In this document: positions 9,229-17,134 of the stretch, in pieces
Layout: the number at the start of each line of letters is the position of its first letter
Position numbering within the stretch: position 1 is the stretch's first letter
Origin: Abyssibacter profundi
GTDB taxonomy: Bacteria > Pseudomonadota > Gammaproteobacteria > Nevskiales > OUC007
Reading direction: 5' to 3'
Length of the DNA stretch: 64,000 nucleotides
Assembly: GCF_003151135.1 (NCBI RefSeq)
Contig: NZ_QEQK01000017.1
Span: 1-64,000, forward strand
The notes under the pieces: generated by a model
What the model saw: the letters and a program-made list of their open reading frames with translations, nothing else
What the model was told of the DNA's origin: nothing
The model's database searches: none
Translations under genes and position numbers: made by a program

Positions 9229-9439
9229 CGATCGCTGGACTACGGCTGCTCTGCGTTCACTGCTGGGTCCATCAATCCGCGTCGTCACCGAAACTTCCGA
9301 CGCCGAAGCGACATATATTCGCGTGCACGCACAGGATGGTCTCACGGAGCATCGCGTTGCTCACACCAAGGTGCGGGCAGGGATTCGGGCGCTTCTAGCC
9401 CGATCGCTGGGATGCCGGCTCTGAGTACCGTGCTGACAT
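9229..9439 (+). repeat. Repeat C, copy 2 (211 bp)
   Basis: Second copy of the sequence at 7910-8120. Together with repeat B it forms a 91-codon open frame (9149-9424, MARHVRLPAPQ to LLARSLGCRL). That frame has no clear ribosome site. Its first 20 codons are repeat B, which shows several non-synonymous changes between copies, so I do not call it a gene. Confidence 0.75.
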
Positions 9440-9450
9440 CACTGAGTTCT

Positions 9451-11478
9451 TCAGCCGGAAGAAGGAAAACGCAGAAAATGCTCCTCCAAAAGTTCGTACA
9501 CAACATCACGCCGCTGAATTCGAACTGATCCATCGTGTTGCCTGAGCTTATTGGTAGCCGTCAAGAATCCCCGTTTGAGCGAGTCGACACTCGTCAGCTC
9601 CACCAATGACACCCATTCTGAGCAGAGGTCCTCGGGCATATAGGACCATGCGCCCTCGAATGGTGAGATCCCGGCAAACTCTGTCTCCCTGCTCGTCTCG
9701 ACCAACCGCTGGACCTCCGAGGGAGTGTTCAAGGAGTTGCCCGCCACCTCTGCGTACACGCGCGCAGCAGCGTGCATCTCGGAGCTTACCGCCCGATTTC
9801 GATATCCCTTGAGCTGCTCAATCGACACGACGATGCTTCCGGATTCACCAATCGACTTTGTGAGAGACAGGGTGGCGCCATCTTTTCTCTTGTCGGATCC
9901 CCCTATTTGCTGCACGTGCATTATTTCCCGAACGCCACGCGATGCAGACCTTACGTAGCTCGGACTCGCAACACAGTGCCGCATGGCGCTCGCTTCTTCT
10001 GAGAGTTCCTCGTATGAGGAGAGCGGTAAGAAGTCGAAGCCATCAATGCAACAGCGCGGAGCAAGTGTCTCCCACTGATGCGAGTGTTCTGTATCGAAAG
10101 AAGCGGCAAGCGCCTGACCATGACCATCACGCAACCGTGTGGTTCGCAGTTGCCTGACGCAGTTCATCGGAAAGTAATCAGGATCCAGAAGTTGCGGTGC
10201 AAGCACCGCTGTCATCCGGCGTAGCAGTGCATGGGAACGCTTCATGAGCTTGAGAGATCTCCGTAGCCCAGGTGATCCAATCCTGAGAAAGGTGCTGTCA
10301 CCGCCCGGAGTCACTTGCTCCGCCCCCATGAACTCGCTCAATAGTGGCCCAAACAGCAGAAGCATGCTTGCAAACTCACATTTGACTGTGGCTTCTTCAA
10401 GCGTCTGGGACGCCACCCAACGCGTCCCGTTCGTACGGACCTCTTCTACGATCAGATCCGGAAACCTCCAGCCACTCGTGCCCAAACGCCCCAAAATAGC
10501 AGCGACATTGAGAATTTCGGCTCGCCGCTCGCTCTGAACAGAACCGAGAACCGACATGAGGGCGAAAGACGTCTTGAGACCACCCAGCCGAAAGATGAGC
10601 TTTTCGTCGAGTTTGATCGTTTTGCGAACAGCAGCCCTCGGTAGATGTTCGACTTCGGCGATCGCTGTCACGACTGGCTTTCGCGCAAGAACGCTCTGCC
10701 CGATCGCCTCGGCATATCTCGCGTCCTCTGAGAAGGCACAAAGCACGTCGGATCTATGTCGGTGAATCCCGCTGAGCTCTCGGGGCAGCAGCTCGGCGAA
10801 GAGCCACTCATTCGTGGCAATGGACCGAACGCCAGGCATGGCTTCACGGGCTTGTAGCAGGTCCCCCAGCCCTCTCACAAATAAAGGCTCCAACCACGGC
10901 AAGCCGTGCTTCTCAATGATTCTTGGGGATATGAGTAGTTCGTTCGCGAGTGAGATTCGCCAACGCAATAAATGCGTGGCAATGATGCACTGCTCGATGC
11001 ATGGACGAATCATTCTCAGCACAGAACCGAATCGAAGCTGGGTTTGCTCCTTGCAGATACTGCGCAACTCCCTGAACCACGAAGTGACCTCTGCCTCAAG
11101 GCCCATTCGATAGCGAATATCGAGTGCTCGAGCGCGGACGACATCCTTCGGGTTCGTCCGGTAATGCGATCCCCGGCAAGTACTGTGCGCAACAAGTTGG
11201 AACAACCCTGTGCTTGGATCGAACACCGCTATAACTCCGCGGCTCATCATCAGACCGGTGGCAAGCGGATGCCGCGATGCAGGCGGGTTGAGAATCTCGA
11301 TGAATGACGCAGAACTGAAATGCTCGACGGCGCGATCCATAATTACCTGAGCTGTTGTGGATTCGAGCTTCGACATGGCGCCATGAAGACTTGCCCTCCA
11401 CAGCTCCTGCTCAACAGCACTCGCTTTGAGATCGGACCGCAAAACTGCATCGTTTGGAGTCTGCGCTACCCACCTCAT
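9451..11478 (-). CDS. PcfJ-like domain protein
   Basis: A 675-residue protein. Around residues 490-520 it has the PcfJ hallmark: SSYEELSEEASAMRHCVASP followed by a short linker and REIMHVQQIG, i.e. the EE...M-HC-V-S pattern. The rest is unrecognised. PcfJ-like proteins are found on plasmids and in accessory islands; biochemical function is unknown. The longest frame begins at 11559, but ATG 11478 forms a 4-bp ATGA overlap with the stop of the upstream gene and is the better start. The two genes therefore make a coupled pair. Relation to the candidate system is inferred only from a weak shared operator at 12245-12263. Confidence 0.7.
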   Translation of the reverse strand: MRWVAQTPNDAVLRSDLKASAVEQELWRASLHGAMSKLESTTAQVIMDRAVEHFSSASFIEILNPPASRHPLATGLMMSRGVIAVFDPSTGLFQLVAHSTCRGSHYRTNPKDVVRARALDIRYRMGLEAEVTSWFRELRSICKEQTQLRFGSVLRMIRPCIEQCIIATHLLRWRISLANELLISPRIIEKHGLPWLEPLFVRGLGDLLQAREAMPGVRSIATNEWLFAELLPRELSGIHRHRSDVLCAFSEDARYAEAIGQSVLARKPVVTAIAEVEHLPRAAVRKTIKLDEKLIFRLGGLKTSFALMSVLGSVQSERRAEILNVAAILGRLGTSGWRFPDLIVEEVRTNGTRWVASQTLEEATVKCEFASMLLLFGPLLSEFMGAEQVTPGGDSTFLRIGSPGLRRSLKLMKRSHALLRRMTAVLAPQLLDPDYFPMNCVRQLRTTRLRDGHGQALAASFDTEHSHQWETLAPRCCIDGFDFLPLSSYEELSEEASAMRHCVASPSYVRSASRGVREIMHVQQIGGSDKRKDGATLSLTKSIGESGSIVVSIEQLKGYRNRAVSSEMHAAARVYAEVAGNSLNTPSEVQRLVETSRETEFAGISPFEGAWSYMPEDLCSEWVSLVELTSVDSLKRGFLTATNKLRQHDGSVRIQRRDVVYELLEEHFLRFPSSG

Positions 11479-12206
11479 CGCTCTAGATGCATGGGCACGA
11501 CAGCGGCCCAGTAGACCAGGACTCCATCGCGCCCAGAACCAATCAAATCCCCGATCCAAAACGGTTCTGATCTACCAGCCTGTAGCCCAAAGGCGGCCAT
11601 GCTCGCATCCAAGAGCAACCGACTGCGGTCGGACTCTCCTGAAGTAATGACGGCTCCAACCGCGACGAGGCCATCGGGTATTTTCCGAAGTGCGGCGCAG
11701 ATCACCTGCTTAGATGCGACAACGCCAGCAGTGGCGTCTATCTGAATCGGCAAAGCACACACGCTGGATGCCAAGCGAGTGAACGGACGCATCGCTTCGA
11801 GGCGAGCGAGGCCGTTTGTGAGCAATGCATTCTGATTCAACGACAGCAACAGCATCGCGGCCGCAATCCCGGATCGGCATTGCTCGACGCTTGTGATCTG
11901 CAGAGGCGTCTGGACCCCGCTCATATCGATGCAAACTGTCGACGGGTCCGCCGGTTTCAATGACACCTGAGCGCAAAGCCGATCGGACTCTGGGGCACGA
12001 AGCTGGGTAGCCAGCCGCCCCGACTCAGACGATATCCGCTCCATCCGAATTCCGCCGCCCATCGCCTCGATCGCCGCCTCCAAGACACGCAGTTCATTAC
12101 TGCCCCCGAAGTCAGCTAGCTCTTGGACTGGGACTGGGACTGCAACTCCTGGGACCGTTGCCACGGATCCCATCGCCAGTCTCTTGATCAGATCTCTTCG
12201 ATTCAT
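11475..12206 (-). CDS. Unknown protein with Tat-like N terminus
   Basis: A 243-residue protein of unknown family. ATG 12206 is chosen because GGGAG lies 6 bp upstream; the ATG two codons earlier abuts that site. The N terminus MNRRDLIKRLAMGSVATVPG has twin arginines, an LIK segment and a short weakly hydrophobic stretch, resembling a Tat signal, though the hydrophobic core is short and followed by PVPVPVQ. The rest is an alpha/beta-looking globular chain with several alanine/leucine-rich helices and no catalytic motif I recognise. It is the first gene of a two-gene unit with the PcfJ-like gene and has a copy of the regional palindrome 39 bp upstream. Confidence 0.6.
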   Translation of the reverse strand: MNRRDLIKRLAMGSVATVPGVAVPVPVQELADFGGSNELRVLEAAIEAMGGGIRMERISSESGRLATQLRAPESDRLCAQVSLKPADPSTVCIDMSGVQTPLQITSVEQCRSGIAAAMLLLSLNQNALLTNGLARLEAMRPFTRLASSVCALPIQIDATAGVVASKQVICAALRKIPDGLVAVGAVITSGESDRSRLLLDASMAAFGLQAGRSEPFWIGDLIGSGRDGVLVYWAAVVPMHLER

Positions 12207-12244
12207 ACACATCTCCCATGTAAGGCAGAGACGATACGAACCCT

Positions 12245-12263
12245 TGCGTCATTTAATGTCGCT
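12245..12263. promoter_or_regulatory. Operator copy O1 (weak) before the Tat-like/PcfJ genes
   Basis: TGCGTCA-TTTAA-TGTCGCT, a 7-5-7 layout identical in spacing to the other copies at 15964, 15979, 17095, 18056 and 18101. It lies 39 bp upstream of the minus-strand start at 12206. The left half is identical to that of the copy at 18056. Confidence 0.5.
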
Positions 12264-12293
12264 AAAGTGTCATCGTGCTTCTACCCCGTTCTC

Positions 12294-12517
12294 GCGGATG
12301 GGAGACCTTCGCGAGTCAGGTGGGATTGAGCAGGACGCCGACATCATCCTCTTCATCTACCAGGAAGAAATCTAAGAAAGGCAACGGACTGGGAGGGGCG
12401 TGCCGAGACCATTACCGCCAAACAGCGAAATGGACCGATTGGAACTATGAACACGAGTGCCATGGGAGATACACGCGGTTCGACAACTTGATCGGCGAGG
12501 CCGATGACGCCTTTTGA
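12294..12517 (+). pseudogene. Broken 3' fragment of a dnaB-like helicase gene
   Basis: About the last 75 codons of a replicative helicase survive in three frames. First MGDLRESGGIEQDADIILF then IYQEEI and a stop; next GRAETITAKQRNGPIGT in a second frame; then HGRYTRFDNLIGEADDAF and a stop in a third. These match the same order of segments at the C terminus of the intact DnaB at 34351-35733 (MADLRESGGIEQDADIILF, GRAEIIIAKQRNGPIGT, HGRYTRFDNLAED). The DNA differs at many positions, so it is not a recent copy of the resident gene, and its orientation is opposite. Confidence 0.88.
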
Positions 12518-12669
12518 CGATCGATTCCCAACGCTATGAGGCACTACCGGGAACTCAACGCACAGACTATAGATCTTTGATTCCCGAATTCGTTGGATTC
12601 CGGTGCACAGCAAACATCAAGCTTGGTAATGAGAAACTTCGCCCCTCGGGCTTGATACCGGGATGCGTC

Positions 12670-13404
12670 TTATCCGGACTCGGCTCCGGAAATCGCTGAA
12701 AAGTTCATAAAGAGGCTCACTGCGGGATAGATTTCTGAATGCTGCTCATACCCGATGGGCCTCATCATGTGTCCCTTCGGATACAAAAGAAATGAGCAAT
12801 TTGAAACAGGGTTAAGGCTATTAGAAATGCCAGCATGCCGGTCAACCATCTGCTCCTTAGATGGAAATGACTGCGGATCATGGCCTGCCCTAGAAGCTGA
12901 ATAGTGGGTTACTACTAATAATGGTGTCGTCACGACCTCTCCGCTGTCGAACCTCATCTCCTCGTAGCGCTCTTTCGAGACGGATCGAACTTGAGACTCG
13001 GCGTCACTCCATTTTTTTACCAAGTCAGCTTGCGCCCCGGCTTTTCCACGGAACGCAGAATAGCCGTGCTTCAGTTCGAGCACGAAGGTCGTGCGGCGAT
13101 ATGTCGCCCAGAAATCTATCCACCCATGACTGTGTTCTCGACCGACTCGCCTTCTGGTAGGAAGTTCAGAAAACACGGAATCACCTGAAAATTTCGCAAG
13201 CGCCAATGTTATCGCTGGTGCCAATTGCCGCTCGCGGTAGATGTATGGAAGATCTCCAGTCAACTCAAACATTGATTTTGAGTAACGCAGGAAGTGTTTG
13301 GCCAGTTCGGTTCCGAAATCACGCGATATTCGCATTCCCGCACCGTCAGGTATTGAATCAGATATTCCGAGTGAGCCCGCAGAGTGAATTGTCTTGAAGT
13401 TCAT
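12670..13404 (-). CDS. Putative PD-(D/E)XK-type nuclease, unknown family
   Basis: A 244-residue protein not assigned to a named family. HGWIDFWA at residues 93-100 and FVLELKHG at 107-114 give D97 and E110-x-K112, the spacing of a PD-(D/E)XK active site; an R-rich segment LPTRRRVGRE precedes it. The C-terminal half (TTPLLVVTHYSASRAGHD) is alpha/beta-like. The gene is monocistronic, between the dnaB fragment and the PP2C gene, and no copy of the regional palindrome was found upstream of it. Function as an effector nuclease is inference. Confidence 0.6.
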   Translation of the reverse strand: MNFKTIHSAGSLGISDSIPDGAGMRISRDFGTELAKHFLRYSKSMFELTGDLPYIYRERQLAPAITLALAKFSGDSVFSELPTRRRVGREHSHGWIDFWATYRRTTFVLELKHGYSAFRGKAGAQADLVKKWSDAESQVRSVSKERYEEMRFDSGEVVTTPLLVVTHYSASRAGHDPQSFPSKEQMVDRHAGISNSLNPVSNCSFLLYPKGHMMRPIGYEQHSEIYPAVSLFMNFSAISGAESG

Positions 13405-13692
13405 TCTCTTACCAGCATAAAAATATTAGGGAAATGTCTTGTCTCGAGGTAGAGTCGCGCGCTCCCGAGGCTTGCGAATACGAAGTCCGTTCAGGCACTC
13501 GTCTGGCCACCGGACGTTGAGGCTCTCAAAGTAAGGTGAATCGCCACATCAGATGCAGCAACATTAGTCGCAAGGCTCAAAGTAATGAAATTTAGTTCAC
13601 CTGAGTAGTATTAACCGAACACCTTTTGAGCTGCCGCCCTATGTCGCTCGTCGTTCGTACTTCTTCTCGGCAGAAAATCAGAGATAAATCGC

Positions 13693-14514
13693 TCATGTGC
13701 TAAAACTCGCTGCAATACATGTGACGTTGTCGTCACTGCCCAGTTCGCATGCCCGGGCAACCAAGCGCTGCACGTAACTAGACAAGGCCTCGTCCGGCCG
13801 CCGCACAAAGCTTCTGTGCTCGACGACATCGAGCCCGTCTGAGCACAGCACAATCGTTTGCTCGGTGGAAAACTTGAATTCCACCACATCACAACGCATC
13901 GGCGTATGCATCGAGTCTGCTACGAGAAAGCGGTCGAGTCCTTGATAGCGAGAACTCGAGGAATGCCGGGAGGCCTCCGGCGCTAAGCCGTCTTCGATCA
14001 TGGAATTAATGATCGTATGGTCAGTCGTCATCAGACGAGCCTCACGGCTCGAGACGATCCAGGCCTTTGAATCTCCGATGTGAAATATGGTCCCGCTGCC
14101 TTCATCGAGCTCGACGCCGACCAGCGTCGCTGTCATCCCGAATCTGGGATCGTCTCTTGACGACCTTTCGTCGTCATCCTCCTCCAACTCGTCATCCCAA
14201 GCCGGAATTAGCATCTCACCGAGTTCAATCTGTAGGTCGCGGACGCGGCGAGCAGGGAGCTTCGCTGAAGATTGTCGATAGGAACGCTCGAGCAACTCCA
14301 GCACGGTGCGGCTGGCCACGTCTGCACAGGGCGAACTGTGCACCCCATCGCTCACGGCAATAACGTTTGGCGACGCTAGCCTCAGCGTCGCCTCAAGAAA
14401 GACCTCGCCTTGATGGACTGTACCGTTCAGCAGCGCCGCGTCCTCGTTGGCTGTGTTGCCGGCTTCGCGATTTGCTGTTGTCAGCAAGGCTGCCTGCAGC
14501 CTATTCAGCGCCAT
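13693..14514 (-). CDS. PP2C-family protein phosphatase
   Basis: A 273-residue PPM/PP2C phosphatase without membrane segments. Metal-binding motifs are present: NED at residues 23-25, VSDGVHSSPCADVAS from about 54 with D56-G57, FHIGDSKAWI in the middle, LCSDGLD, and the C-terminal GSDDNVTCIA. An acidic insertion (DDELEEDDDERSSRDD) sits near residues 115-130. It removes phosphate from Ser/Thr. No protein kinase gene is seen in the window, so its substrate is unknown. It is the last gene of a three-gene operon; only 1 bp separates it from the upstream nuclease-like gene. Confidence 0.85.
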   Translation of the reverse strand: MALNRLQAALLTTANREAGNTANEDAALLNGTVHQGEVFLEATLRLASPNVIAVSDGVHSSPCADVASRTVLELLERSYRQSSAKLPARRVRDLQIELGEMLIPAWDDELEEDDDERSSRDDPRFGMTATLVGVELDEGSGTIFHIGDSKAWIVSSREARLMTTDHTIINSMIEDGLAPEASRHSSSSRYQGLDRFLVADSMHTPMRCDVVEFKFSTEQTIVLCSDGLDVVEHRSFVRRPDEALSSYVQRLVARACELGSDDNVTCIAASFST

Positions 14515-14515
14515 G

Positions 14516-15403
14516 CTAGCAACTCGTATCAGGATCTACGAAGTGCAGCGACTTGAATCGCAACTCTTCATGGTCCTTGCCCGTCCTAGACGGCGCTACG
14601 ATTGGAAGGTGCCCGGGCCTTAGAGGTATCGTCGGTGCTTTAACTTTTTCCACTGAAAATTCCCAGCCTGCTAGGCAATTTACCCGACCGCCTTCCGACA
14701 CCTGCAATGTCCGAAGGGCCTTTTCGAGTCGGCGCCCCTCCTTGGTTCCTTTCTTTGGCCAGGAGATCGGCAACCTTCCTTCCTCGTCCCAATGGACTGT
14801 CAACGGCGATCTCAGTTTCTTTGGCTGAGCGAGTAGCAATTGGAGATTGAGCGTCGCCGCATTAATCGGCTTGAGAACCTTGGTTAGCCGGTCTAACTTG
14901 CTCGCCAATTGATCCCACTTCCAGCTGCCATCGAACTTCGCCTCGATCATGAGGATATGAAGCTTCCCGTTGTCATCAAGATCGGCCAGAAGTAGATCGA
15001 CGTCTTCCTGGTTCCCCGTCATCAAACAGCCAACATCCTTGACATGGTTATTGCACACTGGTTTGTCGCTAGCGACTTCTTCGCCCGGCAGGAACTCTGG
15101 TGCGTAGAGCGCTGTTGCAAACCAATCAAGGTGGTAATCCATGGCGACGAGGACACTCGCGCTGTTGTTGCCGCCTTCTGAAGTAGCAACGCCGGTCCAG
15201 AAGTCGGCGCTTTCGCGGACTAATTCTGATTCAGGAACTGCTTTGCCAGCAGGAAGCAACGCCTCGGCAGCGCGCCTGAGAAACGCCTTCGACACGGTAA
15301 GGCTTCCCTGATTGCTAACCGCGTTTGCAATCAAGAACCCGCGCTCCTTTCGATTGAAAGCTCGCAGCCGTGACAGCGTCTGCTCCCCGTTGATATCAAC
15401 CAT
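14516..15403 (-). CDS. Putative PD-(D/E)XK-type nuclease in PP2C operon
   Basis: A 295-residue protein of no family I can name. EDVDLLLADLD at residues 133-143 followed by HILMIEAKFDG gives D136 and E154-x-K156 at a strand end, the pattern of PD-(D/E)XK enzymes. ATG 15403 is preferred over the longer frame starting at 15481, because AGGAG lies 8 bp upstream and it begins just after the stop of the preceding gene. It is the middle gene of a tightly packed operon with an unknown protein and the PP2C phosphatase. It could be a DNA-targeting subunit of the larger candidate system. Confidence 0.6.
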   Translation of the reverse strand: MVDINGEQTLSRLRAFNRKERGFLIANAVSNQGSLTVSKAFLRRAAEALLPAGKAVPESELVRESADFWTGVATSEGGNNSASVLVAMDYHLDWFATALYAPEFLPGEEVASDKPVCNNHVKDVGCLMTGNQEDVDLLLADLDDNGKLHILMIEAKFDGSWKWDQLASKLDRLTKVLKPINAATLNLQLLLAQPKKLRSPLTVHWDEEGRLPISWPKKGTKEGRRLEKALRTLQVSEGGRVNCLAGWEFSVEKVKAPTIPLRPGHLPIVAPSRTGKDHEELRFKSLHFVDPDTSC

Positions 15404-15405
15404 CG

Positions 15406-15942
15406 CTAATTCTCCTCTTGAGGGCTTGATCTGGTTTGATGGCATTCGAACAGCCGCTGCTCGAGCAATATGGATTGCCACTGCTGCAAGTTCCTCGGGT
15501 CCTGCTCAGTTGTGTTCCGCTTCAAAAATCGCCGACCCGTGAGATTGAGTAATGGCTCTGAATCCGCTGAAAGAGTCAGCAGCTCGTACAGAGGCCCGGC
15601 AATAAGGCCATCATCTGTCAGGAATCTCCGAAGATCGAATCCGATCAGGAGAACAAGTTGGCGGTATACGTAGCGTGAATTCGCAATTACATTGAATGGT
15701 GCGGACTGGTAGCAATCGATTGATGCAGTGTTCGCGGCCTCCAGAAAATCGCGGCTGAGCGCAGGCACGTCATCGTCAATCGGTAGCGCCGATCTTGTGA
15801 GTGCAAAACGCTGCCCGACGACCAACATGACCTGCACGTTGGACGTTGAAAGCGCGTAACCAGGGTTTATGTCACCCGTCGGAAGCTCGATACAATCGTC
15901 GAGTTTCTCGGCGACACCGGGAATAGTCATTGGGTTCAGCAT
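15406..15942 (-). CDS. Unknown protein, first gene of PP2C operon
   Basis: A 178-residue protein with no recognised domain. Blocks such as YQSAPFNVIANSRYVYRQLVLLIGFDLRRFLTDD (read in two pieces: YQSAPFNVIANSRYVYRQL, VLLIGFDLRRFLTDD) look like a globular, mainly helical fold. No signal peptide or membrane helix is apparent. It is followed after 2 bp by the nuclease-like gene. Two overlapping copies of the palindrome lie 22-55 bp upstream, so the operon is probably under the WYL regulator encoded just upstream on the same strand. Confidence 0.6.
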   Translation of the reverse strand: MLNPMTIPGVAEKLDDCIELPTGDINPGYALSTSNVQVMLVVGQRFALTRSALPIDDDVPALSRDFLEAANTASIDCYQSAPFNVIANSRYVYRQLVLLIGFDLRRFLTDDGLIAGPLYELLTLSADSEPLLNLTGRRFLKRNTTEQDPRNLQQWQSILLEQRLFECHQTRSSPQEEN

Positions 15943-15963
15943 GCGACCATTTAGGCACGCTGA

Positions 15964-15997
15964 TGCGACAAGCTGTGTCGCGACTCTTGTAGTCGGT
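15964..15997. promoter_or_regulatory. Overlapping operator copies O2a and O2b
   Basis: O2a is TGCGACA-AGCTG-TGTCGCG at 15964-15982. O2b is CGCGACT-CTTGT-AGTCGGT at 15979-15997, sharing 4 bp with it. Both keep the 7-5-7 layout. They lie directly upstream of the start at 15942. A further 13-bp palindrome, GTGCGA-G-TCGCAC, is at 16007-16019. Confidence 0.7.
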
Positions 15998-16026
15998 TGA
16001 GATCGCGTGCGAGTCGCACCCGTTAC

Positions 16027-17034
16027 TCAGGAGTCGGCGGAGTAGTAGCTTACAGTTTCCAAGAGTTCTCCCGCGATTTCCTCTCGTAGGGACTGGGGCT
16101 CCAGCACTTCAACGGCGCTACCCAACCCGCGAATCCACCTGCGTAGCTCCCACGAATCAGCGACGGATGCCTCGACGATCACTTCGTCCTCACTGACTTC
16201 TTCTATCTCCTGATCTTGTGACAGCGGCCGCTCGAACAGGTGTTCGGCCACATAAGGGTCGATTGAGAGACGTACTTTCAGTTCGTTGGTTGATTCAAGG
16301 TACGCGAAGGATTCCTGGATGTATGCCTTGAAGTCGAAGCCTTCGGGCTCAACGATCGAATCAGTAAGTGCTTGAACTGACATGATTCGATGAAGAACCA
16401 ACTGCCGCGGATCCGAGTAGTCATTAACCGTCGCGATGAGATACTCCACCCCATCACGAAAAACGAGGCCCAGCGGATGCAGCCTCATCTGAGAAGCCTT
16501 TTTCCGACCGCGCGCCTTGTACGTTACGCTGACCTGCATGCCATCGAAAACCGCTTGGTGGACGATGCCGCGGACGCTTGGGGCAATGCTCGGGGGACGG
16601 AGCGGCATGCCCGGATGCATGATCGCGACTCGGTCATTCCATCGCCTCGTTCGGCGCATCGACTCTGTCTCCAGAACGCCCTTAGCACGATCTAGAAACG
16701 GCTGTATCTCCTCGAGACGCCCCTGCGGGGCCAGCTTTTGTAACAGCGAATCAGCTATAGACCACGCGAGAGCCTGGGTCGGCGTCATGCCAGGAATCGT
16801 CAAGGCCTTAGCATCTGAGGCCCAGCTCCAGTGCTTTGTTCTGCCCCGCTCCTCCTCATAAATGCCGAACTTTGTAGAGAGCATCAACAGATCTCTTTGA
16901 ATTGATCGCACAGTTGTATCGAAGTCCGACGACAGACGCTCGTAGATCTCTCGCACTGTGATCGAGCGCGGATAGGCAGGAATCGTCTGCAGCAACACCC
17001 ACTGCCGGTAGAGAGTGTCCGCGTTACCAGCCAT
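16027..17034 (-). CDS. WYL-domain transcriptional regulator
   Basis: A 335-residue regulator. The N-terminal winged helix-turn-helix (about residues 10-60) includes SITVREIYERLSSDFDT and SIQRDLLMLSTKFGIY. The WYL domain (about 150-225) contains VTYKARGRKKASQMRLHPLG and FRDGVEYLIATV, and a WCX-like C-terminal region ends ELRRWIRGLGSAVEVLEPQS. ATG 17034 is chosen since AAGGA lies 7 bp upstream; the longer frame starts at 17049. WYL repressors such as BrxR and CapW control defence operons and respond to a nucleic-acid-type ligand. Its own promoter carries operator O3, and the same palindrome occurs before the neighbouring units, so it is the likely master regulator of the block. Confidence 0.88.
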   Translation of the reverse strand: MAGNADTLYRQWVLLQTIPAYPRSITVREIYERLSSDFDTTVRSIQRDLLMLSTKFGIYEEERGRTKHWSWASDAKALTIPGMTPTQALAWSIADSLLQKLAPQGRLEEIQPFLDRAKGVLETESMRRTRRWNDRVAIMHPGMPLRPPSIAPSVRGIVHQAVFDGMQVSVTYKARGRKKASQMRLHPLGLVFRDGVEYLIATVNDYSDPRQLVLHRIMSVQALTDSIVEPEGFDFKAYIQESFAYLESTNELKVRLSIDPYVAEHLFERPLSQDQEIEEVSEDEVIVEASVADSWELRRWIRGLGSAVEVLEPQSLREEIAGELLETVSYYSADS

Positions 17035-17094
17035 TTTCCGATCCTTCATTCGTTATGCCGTACCGTCAGAGTATCAGCGATCCTTTCAGGTAAA

Positions 17095-17113
17095 TGCGAC
17101 ACCATACGTCGCA
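17095..17113. promoter_or_regulatory. Operator copy O3 between WYL regulator and DUF6946-like gene
   Basis: TGCGACA-CCATA-CGTCGCA lies in the 100-bp divergent region, 61 bp from the regulator start and 21 bp from the start at 17135. One bound site could control both directions. Confidence 0.72.
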
Positions 17114-17134
17114 CCAACCGGCACACTCGGCCAA

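Noticed and set aside
9149-9424. Open frame of 91 codons formed by repeats B and C
   Set aside because: It has no ribosome site, its first part varies by non-synonymous changes between the two B copies, and the other C copy contains a stop in the same frame.
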